Assembly: GCA_024758765.1 (NCBI GenBank)
Contig: CP101406.1
Coordinates: 4,030,001-4,094,000, forward strand
Reading direction: 5' to 3'
Source: Mycobacterium sp. SVM_VP21
GTDB lineage: Bacteria > Actinomycetota > Actinomycetes > Mycobacteriales > Mycobacteriaceae
DNA: 64,000 nucleotides
Notes under the pieces: generated by a model
Database searches by the model: none
Seen by the model: the letters and a program-made list of their open reading frames with translations, nothing else
What the model was told of the DNA's origin: nothing
Part shown: one piece after another, positions 8,681-17,424 of the stretch
Position numbering within the stretch: position 1 is the stretch's first letter
Layout of the letters: the number at the start of each line of letters is the position of its first letter
Position numbers and translations under genes: made by a program

Positions 8681-10075
8681 TTAGTCCTTCACCTTGGCCA
8701 TGGCGAGTACGTCCAGGCGCTTGTCCAGCTCGGCCTCGCTCAGCTTGTCGCCGATCAGGCCGCGGTCGATCACGGTCTGGCGAATGGTCTTGCGCTCCTT
8801 GAGTGCCTGCTTGGCCACCGCGGCGGCTTCTTCGTAGCCGATCGCGGAGTTCAGCGGCGTCACGATCGACGGGCTGGACTCGGCCAGCTCACGCAGGTGC
8901 TCCTGGTTGGCGACCAGCCCGACGATGCAGCGCTCGGCGAACAGCCGCGAGACGTTGGACAGCAGCGTGAAGGACTCCAGCATGTTGCGGGCCATCATCG
9001 GGATGTAGACGTTGAGCTCGAAGGCGCCGTTGCCGCCGCCCCAGGCGATCGCCGCGTCGTTGCCGATCACCTGCGCCGCCACCTGCGTGACGGCTTCGGG
9101 CAGAACGGGATTCACCTTGCCCGGCATGATGGAGCTGCCCGGCTGCAGGTCCGGCAGCTGAATCTCGGCCAGCCCGGTCAGCGGACCCGAACCCATCCAG
9201 CGGATGTCGTTGGCGATCTTGGTCAGCGACACCGCGATGGTGCGCAGCGCCCCGGACGCCTCGACCAGGCCGTCGCGTGCCGCCTGGGCCTCGAACGAGT
9301 TTGCCGCGGTGCGCAGCTCGGTGATCCCGGTCTCTTTGACCAGTACCTCGACCACCTTGGCGCCGAAGCCGTCCGGGGCGTTGAGCCCGGTGCCGACGGC
9401 GGTGCCGCCGATCGCCAGCTCACCCAGCCGGGGAAGGCACGCGCGCACCCTTTCTATGCCGGCCTCGATCTGGCGGGCGTAACCGGAGAACTCTTGGCCC
9501 AGCGTCACCGGGACGGCGTCCATCAGGTGGGTGCGGCCGGACTTCACCACCGTGCGCCACTCGGTGGCCTTGGCGGCCAGCGCGTCGTGCAGCACCTGCA
9601 GGGCCGGAATCAGGTGGCGCACCGCGGCTTCAGTGGCCGCGATGTGGGTGGCGGTCGGGAAAGTGTCGTTGGACGACTGCGACATGTTCACGTCGTCGTT
9701 GGGGTGCACCGTCACGCCGTTCGCGGCGGCGATCGAGGCGATCACCTCGTTGGTGTTCATGTTCGAGCTGGTTCCCGAGCCGGTCTGGAACACGTCGATG
9801 GGGAACTGGTCGTCGTGGCGGCCGTCGGCGATCTCGGCGGCGGCGGCCTTAATGGCGGCGGCCTTCTCCGGGGCCAGCAGACCCAGGTCGGAGTTCACCT
9901 GCGCGCAGGCGCTCTTGAGCAGGCCGAGCGCCCGGATCTGGGTGCGTTCCAGGCCGCGCCCGGAGATCGGGAAGTTCTCCACCGCGCGCTGGGTCTGCGC
10001 GCGCCACAGTGCGGTCACCGGCACCCGGACCTCGCCCATGGTGTCGTGTTCGATGCGGTATTCGATCTCGCTCAT
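8681..10075 (-). CDS. fumC: Fumarate hydratase, class II
   Basis: TCA-cycle enzyme that hydrates fumarate to malate; cytosolic, oxygen-stable, iron-independent homotetramer. The family signature [12 protein letters not shown] is present (about residues 315-326), as are [10 protein letters not shown] and [11 protein letters not shown] of the substrate-binding regions. Length 464 is normal. It lies 25 bp downstream of glpX on the same strand, matching the Rv1099c-Rv1098c order, which suggests co-transcription of central-carbon enzymes. Confidence 0.97.
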   Translation of the reverse strand: MSEIEYRIEHDTMGEVRVPVTALWRAQTQRAVENFPISGRGLERTQIRALGLLKSACAQVNSDLGLLAPEKAAAIKAAAAEIADGRHDDQFPIDVFQTGSGTSSNMNTNEVIASIAAANGVTVHPNDDVNMSQSSNDTFPTATHIAATEAAVRHLIPALQVLHDALAAKATEWRTVVKSGRTHLMDAVPVTLGQEFSGYARQIEAGIERVRACLPRLGELAIGGTAVGTGLNAPDGFGAKVVEVLVKETGITELRTAANSFEAQAARDGLVEASGALRTIAVSLTKIANDIRWMGSGPLTGLAEIQLPDLQPGSSIMPGKVNPVLPEAVTQVAAQVIGNDAAIAWGGGNGAFELNVYIPMMARNMLESFTLLSNVSRLFAERCIVGLVANQEHLRELAESSPSIVTPLNSAIGYEEAAAVAKQALKERKTIRQTVIDRGLIGDKLSEAELDKRLDVLAMAKVKD

Positions 10076-10100
10076 AGCTTTTCCGGTCCTCGCTTGACGG

Positions 10101-11141
10101 TCAGGGCAGGGGGTAGGCGGCGTGGGAGTCGCCGGTGAAGTCGACGGCCGAGTACTCGTTGAGCTTCGACAGCCGGTGGTAGGCCTCGATCATCCGGACG
10201 GTGCCGGACTTGGAACGCATCACGATTGACTGGGTGGTGCAGCCGCCGGGGTAGTAGCGAACCCCCTTGAGCAGGTCGCCGTCGGTGACGCCGGTGGCAC
10301 AGAAGAACACGTTCTCCCCGGAGACCAGGTCTTCGGTGGTCAGCACCGCGTCCAAGTCGTAGCCGGCATCGAGGGCCTTCTGCCGCTCGGCGTCATCGGT
10401 GGGCGCCAGCTGGGCCTGGATCGCCCCGCCCATACAGCGGATCGCGGCCGCGGCGATGATCCCCTCGGGGGTTCCGCCGATCCCGGCCAGCATGTCGGTG
10501 CCCGAGTCGGGCCGGCACGCCGAGATGGCGCCGGCGACGTCACCGTCGGTGATCAGCCGGATGCGGGCGCCGGTGGCACGTGCGTCGGCGATGAGCTGGG
10601 CGTGCCGGGGCCGGTCCAGGATGCAGACCGTCATGTCACGGGCGGACAGGCCCTTGACCTTGGCGACTGCGGCGATGTTGTCCGCGATCGGCTTGGTGAT
10701 GTCCAGGACGTCCGCGGCCTCCGGGCCGACGGCGATCTTGTTCATGTAGAACACCGCCGACGGGTCGAACATCGCACCGCGCTCGGCCACCGCCAGCACC
10801 GAGATGGCGTTGGGCATGCCCTTGCTCATCAGCGTGGTGCCGTCGACCGGGTCGACGGCGAAGTCACAGTCGGGGCCGTCGCCGTTGCCCACTTCTTCGC
10901 CGTTGTAGAGCATCGGCGCGTGGTCTTTCTCGCCCTCGCCGATCACCACCACGCCGCGCATCGACACCGAGTTCACCAGCTCGCGCATCGCGTCGACGGC
11001 GGCGCCGTCGCCGCCTTCCTTGTCGCCGCGGCCCACCCAGCGGCCGGATGCCATGGCACCGGCCTCGGTCACCCGCACCAGCTCCAAGGCCAGGTTGCGG
11101 TCTGGGGCTTCGCGTCGCGTGGGTCCCGTCATGCCAGTCAC
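10101..11141 (-). CDS. glpX: Fructose-1,6-bisphosphatase, class II
   Basis: Gluconeogenic phosphatase converting fructose 1,6-bisphosphate to fructose 6-phosphate. GlpX-type motifs are visible: [30 protein letters not shown], the metal-binding DPVDGTT (about residue 97) and the glycine-rich GIGGTPEG. Length 346 agrees with the mycobacterial enzyme, which is the main FBPase of that genus. The GTG at 11141 is preceded by GGGAGA; an ATG three codons in is also possible. Divergent from the DUF4245 gene across 56 bp. Confidence 0.96.
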   Translation of the reverse strand: MTGMTGPTRREAPDRNLALELVRVTEAGAMASGRWVGRGDKEGGDGAAVDAMRELVNSVSMRGVVVIGEGEKDHAPMLYNGEEVGNGDGPDCDFAVDPVDGTTLMSKGMPNAISVLAVAERGAMFDPSAVFYMNKIAVGPEAADVLDITKPIADNIAAVAKVKGLSARDMTVCILDRPRHAQLIADARATGARIRLITDGDVAGAISACRPDSGTDMLAGIGGTPEGIIAAAAIRCMGGAIQAQLAPTDDAERQKALDAGYDLDAVLTTEDLVSGENVFFCATGVTDGDLLKGVRYYPGGCTTQSIVMRSKSGTVRMIEAYHRLSKLNEYSAVDFTGDSHAAYPLP

Positions 11142-11197
11142 GGCTGTTGATTCTCCCAGAACCAGATCAGCACTAGCGAGCTGGGATACTGGCGTCC

Positions 11198-11827
11198 GTG
11201 ACCACAGAGCCCCAACCGGCGCCCAAGCCTGCCAAACCCCGCATATTGCAGGACTGGCGTGACATGTTCTGGTCGATCGTGCCGCTGGTGTTGGCCTGCG
11301 TGGCGCTGGCCGGTCTGGCCGGGACGTGCGCGTTTCGGCCGGGTGGGATCACCGCCGGGCCGGTGCCGTCCTACGACGCCGCCGCCGCGCTGAAGGCCGA
11401 TGCGCAGACCCTGGGGTTCCCGGTCCGACTGCCACAGCTGCCCGAGGGATGGCAGCCCAACTCCGGCTCCCGCGGCAGCATCACCGACGGGCGCAGCGAC
11501 GCTAAAGGCCAGCGGTTGCGCGCGGTCACCTCGCGGGTGGGCTACGTCAGCCCGACCGGGATGTACGTCAGCCTGACGCAGAGCAACGCCGACGAGGTCC
11601 CGCTGGTCGCGTCCGTCAGTCCCGGACTACACCCGACCGGCAGCGAGGACGTGGACGGCACCCGCTGGGTGGTCTACCAAGGCGACGGCGACCCGGTGTG
11701 GACCACCCGGTTGGCCGGAAAGGCCGGCGCGGCCCAACTGGCGATCTCCGGCTCGGGTGGCCCTGAGCTGTTCCGGACTCTGGCGGCGGCGGTCCAGTCG
11801 CAGGCGCCGCTGCCGGCGACCCGGTAA
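11198..11827 (+). CDS. DUF4245 membrane-anchored protein
   Basis: 209 residues with a short proline-rich cytoplasmic tail, one transmembrane helix (about 28-46, [18 protein letters not shown]) and an extracytoplasmic domain with the conserved [18 protein letters not shown] segment. It matches DUF4245 and the position of Rv1100. Function unknown. GATACT lies 7 nt before the GTG and could serve as a leaderless -10, although it lacks the first T of TANNNT. Confidence 0.85.
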   Translation: MTTEPQPAPKPAKPRILQDWRDMFWSIVPLVLACVALAGLAGTCAFRPGGITAGPVPSYDAAAALKADAQTLGFPVRLPQLPEGWQPNSGSRGSITDGRSDAKGQRLRAVTSRVGYVSPTGMYVSLTQSNADEVPLVASVSPGLHPTGSEDVDGTRWVVYQGDGDPVWTTRLAGKAGAAQLAISGSGGPELFRTLAAAVQSQAPLPATR

Positions 11828-11933
11828 CCGTGACCCGGTAACCGGATACGACCCCACAAATTTCGGCTACGCCTTTTGGCCGATGGTGCGAGCCTGCCCG
11901 TGCCACATCCTGAGCTGAAACAGGAGGTGGACG

Positions 11934-13295
11934 GTGATCGGGAATCACGCGATCGTGTTGGGCGGAAGCATGGCCGGCCTGCTCGCGGCACGCACCCTGG
12001 CCGACTTCTATACGACGGTGACGGTGATCGAGCGAGACACCGTGGACGAGTCGGCGTTGGTTCGCCGCGGAGTGCCGCAGGGGCGGCACACCCACGGCCT
12101 GTTGATGCGCGGTGCGATGGCGCTGGAAGAACTGTTTCCCGGCTTCTTGGATCAACTCGTTGAGCGGGGCGCGGTCCTCAATGACGGCACGGACCTGTCG
12201 CGGCTGCATTTCTGCATGAACGGGCATGTGGCCGTCCATTCCGGCACCGCCCCGGCGTTTCGGGCCTACAACATGACGCGCCCGTTCCTCGAACGGCACG
12301 TTCGTGGTCGGGTCGTGGACCTGCCCAACGTCAGCGTGCTCGGTGGCCGTGAGGCAGTGGACCTCTGCCTCACCGAAGCGGGCCGGGTGTGCGGGGTGTG
12401 CGTCGTCGACCGCACCGACAACGTCGCCGCCGAGTGGCCAGCCGACCTGGTGGTGGACGCGACCGGGCGCGGTTCGCGGACTCCGGCGCTGTTGGAGCGG
12501 AACGGGTTTGCCGCGCCCACCGACGACGAGGTTCGCGTGGACCTGTTGTACGCCAGCCAGCTGCTGCGGCCACCCGAAGCTGCCGTGCGGGAATACGGTC
12601 TGATCGTGTCGCCGGTGCCGGGCCGCCCGACCGGTGTAGCGCTGGCCGCGTGCGAGAACGACACCGTCTTCTTCACCGTCTTCGGCATGGCGGGGCGTCA
12701 TCCGCCACTCGACCTGGAGGGCATGTGCAAGTTCGTATCCGCCGTGACACCACCGCACATCCTGGCCGCGGTGCGCTCCGCGGAACCGGTGAGTCCGGTT
12801 GCCCAACATCGGTTTCCCTCCAGTCGTTGGCGTCGCTACGACAAGCTGCCTCGGCTACCGGAGGGGCTGGTGGTGGTCGGTGACGCGGTGTGTAGTTTCA
12901 ACCCGATCTATGCGCAGGGTATGACGGTGGCGGCAATGGAAGCACTTGTGTTGCGCGACTGTCTATCCCACGGCGAAAAGGATCTGCCGCGGAGGTTTTT
13001 TCGGGCAGCGGCCAAGCCGATCCGGCAGGCATGGCAGATGGCCGCCGGTGGTGACTTGAGCTTGCCTGAGATCGCCGGAACTCCACCGCTTGCGACGCGG
13101 CTGCTCAACGGCTATCTGGACCGAGTGCTGGCGGCCGCCGAGCAAGACATCGATGTATTCGAGCAGTTCATCAAGGTTGCGTGGCTGGTCGACCAGCCGA
13201 GTCGGCTGCTGCGTCCCGGGATGATTCGTCGGATCGCCTTCAGGCGTCGTGGCGTGCGGCTTCCTGAACCAGCTGTACCCGTGAGGTTAGGTTGA
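11934..13295 (+). CDS. FAD-dependent monooxygenase / NAD(P)/FAD-dependent oxidoreductase
   Basis: 453 residues with the two FAD signatures of group A flavoprotein monooxygenases: GGSMAGLLAAR near the N-terminus (dinucleotide fold) and GDAVCSFNPIYAQGMT at about 318-333 (FAD ribityl contact). An acidic residue ends the second strand (VIERD). It probably hydroxylates or reduces a lipophilic substrate. The GTG is fixed by AGGAGGT 5 nt upstream. The last 18 codons overlap, antisense, a remnant of a LuxR-type gene, so the present stop may lie in foreign sequence and the C-terminus may be altered. First gene of the accessory region. Confidence 0.85.
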   Translation: MIGNHAIVLGGSMAGLLAARTLADFYTTVTVIERDTVDESALVRRGVPQGRHTHGLLMRGAMALEELFPGFLDQLVERGAVLNDGTDLSRLHFCMNGHVAVHSGTAPAFRAYNMTRPFLERHVRGRVVDLPNVSVLGGREAVDLCLTEAGRVCGVCVVDRTDNVAAEWPADLVVDATGRGSRTPALLERNGFAAPTDDEVRVDLLYASQLLRPPEAAVREYGLIVSPVPGRPTGVALAACENDTVFFTVFGMAGRHPPLDLEGMCKFVSAVTPPHILAAVRSAEPVSPVAQHRFPSSRWRRYDKLPRLPEGLVVVGDAVCSFNPIYAQGMTVAAMEALVLRDCLSHGEKDLPRRFFRAAAKPIRQAWQMAAGGDLSLPEIAGTPPLATRLLNGYLDRVLAAAEQDIDVFEQFIKVAWLVDQPSRLLRPGMIRRIAFRRRGVRLPEPAVPVRLG

Positions 13296-13332
13296 GTTTG
13301 GTGTAGATGTGGGTCAGGGTTGCGTCCAGCAG
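13240..13332 (-). pseudogene. Remnant of a LuxR-type DNA-binding domain
   Basis: Read on the minus strand, the segment ends LTHIYTKLNLTSRVQLVQEAARHDA, which matches the last helices of a LuxR/GerE helix-turn-helix (compare TVxTHLTHIYxKLxxxSRxQL). The first helices and the rest of the regulator are missing; upstream sequence does not continue the family. It is therefore a fossil C-terminus of a LuxR regulator. It overlaps the 3' end of the FAD monooxygenase. Confidence 0.6.
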
Positions 13333-13440
13333 AGTGGTGTACGAGTCGGACCTGATCAGCGGGACCGGCGTGTCGTTGCCGAATGATTGAAGGTCATCGC
13401 GTGATTCTTCGAGAGACCCGTCAAAGCGTATGCCGCCGGC

Positions 13441-13779
13441 GCTTCTTGGCTGCCATGTCGTTGCCGATTCTTCCTGCCCGAACACCGGGCATCAGAGTCG
13501 CACAACAACTGGACCACTACGAAGGGCTCACCTCAGTCTCCCTGGATATTCCGCGGCTACCGGCCCGGCATGCACCTCACACCGACGCATCTCCGAAATC
13601 ACCTGCGCCCCGTGCTCGCCTCCCTGGAAGCGCGCCTCGGCACACTCAACGAGCTGACCCAGACCACCCCAATCGCCATCCTTGCCGAAACGCTCGGATA
13701 TAGCCCGCAGACCCTCGAAGTCCACGCTCGAGCGTCGGCGTCGACCTACGCGAGATACATCGCCACGCATCTGGATTGA
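13441..13779 (+). pseudogene. C-terminal remnant of a tyrosine recombinase/integrase
   Basis: The frame reads SPWIFRGYRPGMHLTPTHLRNHL near 13543-13610 and later IAILAETLGYSPQTLEVHA before ARYIATHLD and a stop at 13777-13779. The layout (W-[IL]-F-x-G-x-RPG-x-x-L, then an L-G-[IY]-S-P-x-T helix and a closing Y-x-A) matches the ends of tyrosine-recombinase-like integrases of actinobacterial elements. The catalytic core and N-terminus are gone and the frame is blocked upstream by TGA near 13400. A relic of a mobile element. Confidence 0.55.
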
Positions 13780-13855
13780 ACACTGCAACTTGCCGATTCG
13801 ACTTCGAGGTGCGCCTGGGGGCTAGATGCGAACCCGGCCCCCAGGCTCACCGGGA

Positions 13856-14095
13856 CTACGCCGCGCGAACCTTGAGTCGGGTTCCTGCGCTGATCGCCGT
13901 TGCAAGCTCCGTCAACTTCGCGTCATCCAGCGTCAATCCGATCCGACCGGTTTCGCGCTTTAGCGCAGCCTTAACTTCTCCCACTGCCTGACCGGCGCGG
14001 CGACTGTAAACCGAGTCGAATACCTTCTGGAGCTGTGCGTTGAACTGACGGGCGAACTCGCGCTCGAAGTTTGGGTTCATCTTGAATCCGGCCAT
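13856..14095 (-). CDS. Small hypothetical protein, 79 residues
   Basis: Starts MAGFKMNPNFEREFARQFNAQ and contains a charged helical centre; no signal peptide or membrane segment. The ATG is separated by one base from the TGA of the upstream gene, so the two are translated as a pair. I do not recognise a named family. The F-K-M-N-P-x-F-E-x-E opening is similar in style to small proteins of phages and mobile elements. Its place next to a recombinase relic and an IS suggests an accessory origin. Confidence 0.6.
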   Translation of the reverse strand: MAGFKMNPNFEREFARQFNAQLQKVFDSVYSRRAGQAVGEVKAALKRETGRIGLTLDDAKLTELATAISAGTRLKVRAA

Positions 14096-14096
14096 G

Positions 14097-14306
14097 TCAC
14101 ACTCTCTGGGTGATCGTCTTGTCGGGATGACGCTTGGCAGTGGCCTCAGTGACGAACCGGCCAGTAGCAGCCGAACGATGAACGGTCGACTTGTTCGACG
14201 TACCCCGACCCACTTGCTCGGTCGTGGTTCCGCTCGGGTTGCGCCGGGCGGTTGACGCGGTAACAAACCGGCCAGAGCCTGCGCTCCTATTCACATTTCG
14301 TGCCAT
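14097..14306 (-). CDS. Small duplicated-repeat protein (RSAxTGRFVTxATAxRHP type), 69 residues
   Basis: The protein is an internal duplication: NRSAGSGRFVTASTARRNP at about 6-24 and HRSAATGRFVTEATAKRHP at about 43-61, each followed by a T-rich x-TITxxV tail. Very basic and Ser/Thr-rich. GGAGGT lies 5 nt upstream of the ATG, a strong ribosome site. Similar repeat proteins occur widely on bacterial mobile DNA and are often misnamed multidrug transporters; there is no membrane segment here. It is the first gene of a two-gene unit with the 79-residue protein. Function unknown. Confidence 0.7.
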   Translation of the reverse strand: MARNVNRSAGSGRFVTASTARRNPSGTTTEQVGRGTSNKSTVHRSAATGRFVTEATAKRHPDKTITQRV

Positions 14307-14482
14307 TTGACACCTCCATATTCCATCACCTCGACCCTTCGCAGCCGGCTAGCAAGGTGAGCCATTCCGATTTGACGGGACCGTGGAGTGGATTACAGTG
14401 ATGGTTCCTACACGCATCTCCGCACCCCGTCTCCGTGGTCTACACCCCACGGTTGCGGGGTGCCCTGCATCAGCAGGATAGA

Positions 14483-14490
14483 ACACACGT
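14483..14490. repeat. 8-bp target-site duplication, left copy
   Basis: ACACACGT directly abuts the left end of the insertion sequence and is repeated exactly at 15875-15882 on the other side. Confidence 0.85.
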
Positions 14491-15874
14491 GCGGCTCCTC
14501 AGGTTCTTGTGGGTAGTTTGACCTGCAGTCCGCCGAGGCAGAGGTAGATCATTGCGGTCAGGGTTTGGGCGGAGTGGTGGCCGTAGCCGCGGGCGTTGAT
14601 GAGGCGGATTTTGGCGTTGATGCCTTCGATGAGTGCGTTGGAGATGCCGAGTTCGATGGCGGCCAGGATGGGTTCGAAGTAGATCTGGAAGCGTTTGCTC
14701 AGGGCGACGAACGCGGGGATGCGGGAACGCTTGGCCGCGGTGATCCAGGCTTTGAGTAGGTGGCGGGCGATACCGGGTTCGTGGTCGTAGCGGTAGAGGT
14801 CGCGCGCTTGTTCTTTGAGGGTCCAGGCCCGGCCGATACGCCGGTTGGTGCACGCGATCTGGTTGACCAGAGCGCGTTTGTCATCGGTGAGTTTGTTCTC
14901 TCCGGTGCGTAGCGCCCAGCGGGCGGTTTTCCAGTCTGCGGTGGCGTATCCGGGCAGGCGGATCGATTCGGCGAAGACGCGGTCCAGGGCGCGGTTGATC
15001 CATTGCATGATGTGGAACCCGTCGTAGCAGATGACTGCGTGCGGGACTGCGGTGGTGGTGGCGCCGGTGTAGGCGCGGGAGACATCCATGCTGACCAGTT
15101 CGATCTGTGCCAGTGCTGAATCCGATTGGGTGGCATAGAAATTGGCCAGCGATTGTTCGCTGCGCCCGGGCTGGATGTCCACGACAGTGCCCGTGTCGTG
15201 ATCCCCGATGACGGTCAGATACTTATGCGGGTGGCGATAGCAGATCTCATCGACACCGATGCGGTAGAGCCTCTGCAAGCGACGCTGATCGAGCAACTCG
15301 GTGACCCCGCGGCCGATGATCGCGGTGACGGTTTCCCAGGCGCAACGCATCAGCGTGGCCACCGAGGTGCGGTCGGTGCGTTGGGCCAGCCACAGCACGA
15401 TGTCTTCGAAGTCGCGGGTGTGCCGCGCACCGGGACGGGCCCACGGCAGATCCTCGGTGACGATCCCACAGTCCGGGCAGTCCACCCGTCGGATCTTGAA
15501 GACCAGCCACAGTCGTCGGCCGGCCAGATCGAGGTGTCGCCACCGTCGCTCGCGGCGATCGTAGAAACGCCGGAATCGTTTGCCGCACGGGCAGCTCACC
15601 AGTCGCGCCGTCGGGCGCAGTCCGATGATGACGGCGCCATCGCGGATGTCTACTTCGGTGACCGTGGCTCCGGGGATGGACAGCATTCGGTTAAATGCAG
15701 TACTGACGCGCACGCGGATCGTCCTTGTGGTTGAGGTTGGTGTGGTAACCCCGAAACCTAGAGGCACACCGCGTGCGCGTCCTTTAATTCACCAACGAAG
15801 CACCGAAACCGTTGAACCCCACCATAAAAAGCCACTGACCAGCGAAAAGCGCCCACTAAAACCCTAGGAGCGCC
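14491..15874 (-). mobile_element. Intact ISL3-family insertion sequence, 1384 bp
   Basis: The ends can be read directly. Left inverted repeat 14491-14513 (GCGGCTCCTCAGGTTCTTGT...) and right inverted repeat 15852-15874 (reverse complement GGCGCTCCTAGGGTTTTAGT...) agree at 17 of 23 positions. Both ends are flanked by the direct repeat ACACACGT (8 bp, the size known for ISL3 elements). The element encodes one transposase on the minus strand and nothing else. The exact duplication suggests a fairly recent insertion. Confidence 0.9.
14499..15713 (-). CDS. ISL3-family transposase
   Basis: 404-residue DDE transposase. An N-terminal zinc-finger region has CPCGKRFRRF and, about 45 residues later, CPDCGIVTEDLPW. 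Catalytic candidates are the Asp of SMDVSRAYTGA, the Asp of CYDGFHIMQW and the Glu of ALIEGINAKIRLINARGYG. The start GTG at 15713 (MRVSTAFNRMLSIPG) is chosen because this opening is usual for the mycobacterial members; the frame stays open 18 codons further upstream. It fills the IS from end to end and appears intact, so the element may be able to move. Confidence 0.92.
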   Translation of the reverse strand: MRVSTAFNRMLSIPGATVTEVDIRDGAVIIGLRPTARLVSCPCGKRFRRFYDRRERRWRHLDLAGRRLWLVFKIRRVDCPDCGIVTEDLPWARPGARHTRDFEDIVLWLAQRTDRTSVATLMRCAWETVTAIIGRGVTELLDQRRLQRLYRIGVDEICYRHPHKYLTVIGDHDTGTVVDIQPGRSEQSLANFYATQSDSALAQIELVSMDVSRAYTGATTTAVPHAVICYDGFHIMQWINRALDRVFAESIRLPGYATADWKTARWALRTGENKLTDDKRALVNQIACTNRRIGRAWTLKEQARDLYRYDHEPGIARHLLKAWITAAKRSRIPAFVALSKRFQIYFEPILAAIELGISNALIEGINAKIRLINARGYGHHSAQTLTAMIYLCLGGLQVKLPTRT

Positions 15875-15882
15875 ACACACGT
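15875..15882. repeat. 8-bp target-site duplication, right copy
   Basis: ACACACGT, identical to 14483-14490, abuts the right inverted repeat of the IS. Confidence 0.85.
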
Positions 15883-15914
15883 ACGACGAAAGTCGCCGCG
15901 GCGCGCCGTTGGTG

Positions 15915-15964
15915 GACACAATCTGTAGTGCCCATAGGTTCGGTTAACCACCACAGGTTGTGTC
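15915..15964. repeat. Near-perfect inverted repeat between the IS and the AAA remnant
   Basis: GACACAATCTGT (15915-15926) faces ACAGGTTGTGTC (15953-15964); 11 of 12 positions pair, with a 26-bp spacer. It lies in the 240-bp non-coding stretch after the IS and 159 bp before the truncated ATPase. It could be an operator, or a leftover end of another mobile element. Nothing else is recognised in 15883-16122. Confidence 0.5.
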
Positions 15965-16122
15965 GTGGGGCAGGGGATTCTTCCATTAGGCGGTAAATCG
16001 ACGCCTTTCAAACTGGGGATCCTCGAGCGCGTGGGAGCTGCCCGGTGCGCACGCCAACTAGAGTCGATGGGAAGTTGCTAGGTTGATCGCGACCTCGCAC
16101 TCGTTAGCGCTGGAGGGCCATA

Positions 16123-16614
16123 GTGGCAGGGTTGGCGACACCGCAGCGGGTAGATCCGCGAAACCTTCTCAGTGAATGGGCGAATGCTTCAGACGAGTGG
16201 GTGCGCTTCATCGTCAGACACGTCCTCCAGGGTGGCGGGCCGCTTGGAAACGAAGAAGAGGCCGACGCATACGCACTTTTCCGACAGGAGAAGGCCTTCG
16301 ACACTCGCGAACTTGCCGTGGAGCTGCCATTGGCCACCTTCGAAAGCGAGGACGAAGCGATCGAACCCCTGACCCTGACCTCACTCTCAGGGGTCACCGG
16401 CGTCAACGCCCTCGTCGAAGGTGGCCTCATCGAGCCCCATGAGGGGCTCACGATCCTGTTCGGGGAGAACGGCACTGGGAAGACGGGTTACTCGCGGATC
16501 TTCAAGGCCCTCGCCGCCAGTCGAACTGCCGACGAAATCCTCGGGAACATCGAAGAAACCTTGCCGCAGGCGAAGTCTGCCGTTGTGTTCCTACACGCTC
16601 TGTTGATGCGGTAA
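16123..16614 (+). pseudogene. Truncated N-terminus of a large AAA ATPase (RloC / AAA_13-like)
   Basis: 163 codons of an ATPase whose Walker A, LFGENGTGKTGYSRIFKALA, lies at about residues 112-131, after an N-terminal helical region (LLSEWANASDEWVRFIVR). This arrangement is typical of large coiled-coil SMC/AAA_13-type proteins such as the RloC/PrrC group of anti-phage anticodon nucleases and related defence ATPases, which normally continue for 500-800 residues. Here the frame ends at TAA 16612-16614, 21 bp from the next gene, with no Walker B or effector domain. It is a 3'-truncated relic. Confidence 0.7.
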
Positions 16615-16635
16615 CTGGCCCCTCGATGTTCGTGT

Positions 16636-17424
16636 TCAGACGATGTTGATTGAGCCGAGCAAGCGGGTGACTTGTTCGAGGTCGCCGGTGAGTTCCAGCC
16701 CGGCGCTGTGCCAGTCGGTCCGGGTGGTTGCCCACGATGGGAAGGTGTTGACGTCGCTGCGAATGGCGCCGGCTTCGTCGCGGCATGTGCCGTCGTGAAC
16801 GGTAAGCGATCCGTTGGGGTCGATCTGCCAGCGGCCGCCTCCGGCGCCGTGTAGTTCGAGAGTGATCGGGCCGCTGAGCCAGGATGGGGGTGTCGCCTTG
16901 AGTTGGTTTGCAAGCACGGCCAGCATCCATTCCACGACGACGGTCATGCGCTGTGCGTCGGTGGTGGGCGCGGTGAGTCCGACAGCGGGTGCGATGTCGT
17001 GGCGCAGGTGAACGTGGTGGTCGAAGACCAACGCCCCGGGCAGGACGAGATCCATTCTGAACGAACCGAGTTCACCCAGACGCGTGCGCAGTGCCCGGGG
17101 CGGCGTCGCGGCGATGATCGCGGCGGCCCGTAGGGTCCAGGCGCTCCACCTGTCGTACTCGGCGAGCACGCGATGGACCGACCAATCACGTCGGGAATCG
17201 ACCGGGCGGTCGTTGGCCCGCTCGATATCGCGTGTGGTGAGCACGGTGATGGCAGCGGGTGTGAATAGCGTCTTGCAGCTGGCACCCAGGTGGGCGACGA
17301 CATCGCGCACGCGCCACCCGGCGGCCGCACTGTCGGCGTGCCACTGCGCTTCGGAGAGTCCGCTGCAGAAACTCAGCACGGCCGAACGTTCGCGGGAGAA
17401 CGCCGCGACGCGGTCGACCGTCAT
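16636..17424 (-). CDS. Maleylpyruvate isomerase-like (mycothiol-dependent, DinB fold) protein
   Basis: 262 residues. The N-terminal half has the DinB-like four-helix fold with the metal-site pattern W-x-V-R-D-V-V-A-H-L (residues about 37-46), usual in the TIGR03083 mycothiol-dependent family; HxxxH occurs near 150 (FDHHVHLRHD). The C-terminal part resembles an SCP2-like domain. Probably a thiol-dependent isomerase or transferase; substrate unknown. Its ATG overlaps the stop of the upstream SDR gene by 4 nt (ATGA), so the two are an operon. Confidence 0.75.
   Translation of the reverse strand: MTVDRVAAFSRERSAVLSFCSGLSEAQWHADSAAAGWRVRDVVAHLGASCKTLFTPAAITVLTTRDIERANDRPVDSRRDWSVHRVLAEYDRWSAWTLRAAAIIAATPPRALRTRLGELGSFRMDLVLPGALVFDHHVHLRHDIAPAVGLTAPTTDAQRMTVVVEWMLAVLANQLKATPPSWLSGPITLELHGAGGGRWQIDPNGSLTVHDGTCRDEAGAIRSDVNTFPSWATTRTDWHSAGLELTGDLEQVTRLLGSINIV

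Noticed and set aside
7925..10138. A 737-codon open frame on the plus strand
   Set aside because: It is antisense to the MFS transporter and fumC, both certain genes; its composition (Arg, Gly, His-rich, repetitive) is that of a high-GC shadow frame.
13383..14306. An intact prophage
   Set aside because: Only a recombinase C-terminus and two small genes are present; no capsid, tail, lysis or replication genes were seen.
14490..15833. IS ends at GGCT... (14493) and AGCC (15833)
   Set aside because: These gave poor arm similarity and no direct repeat; the ends at 14491 and 15874 give 17/23 pairing and an exact 8-bp duplication.
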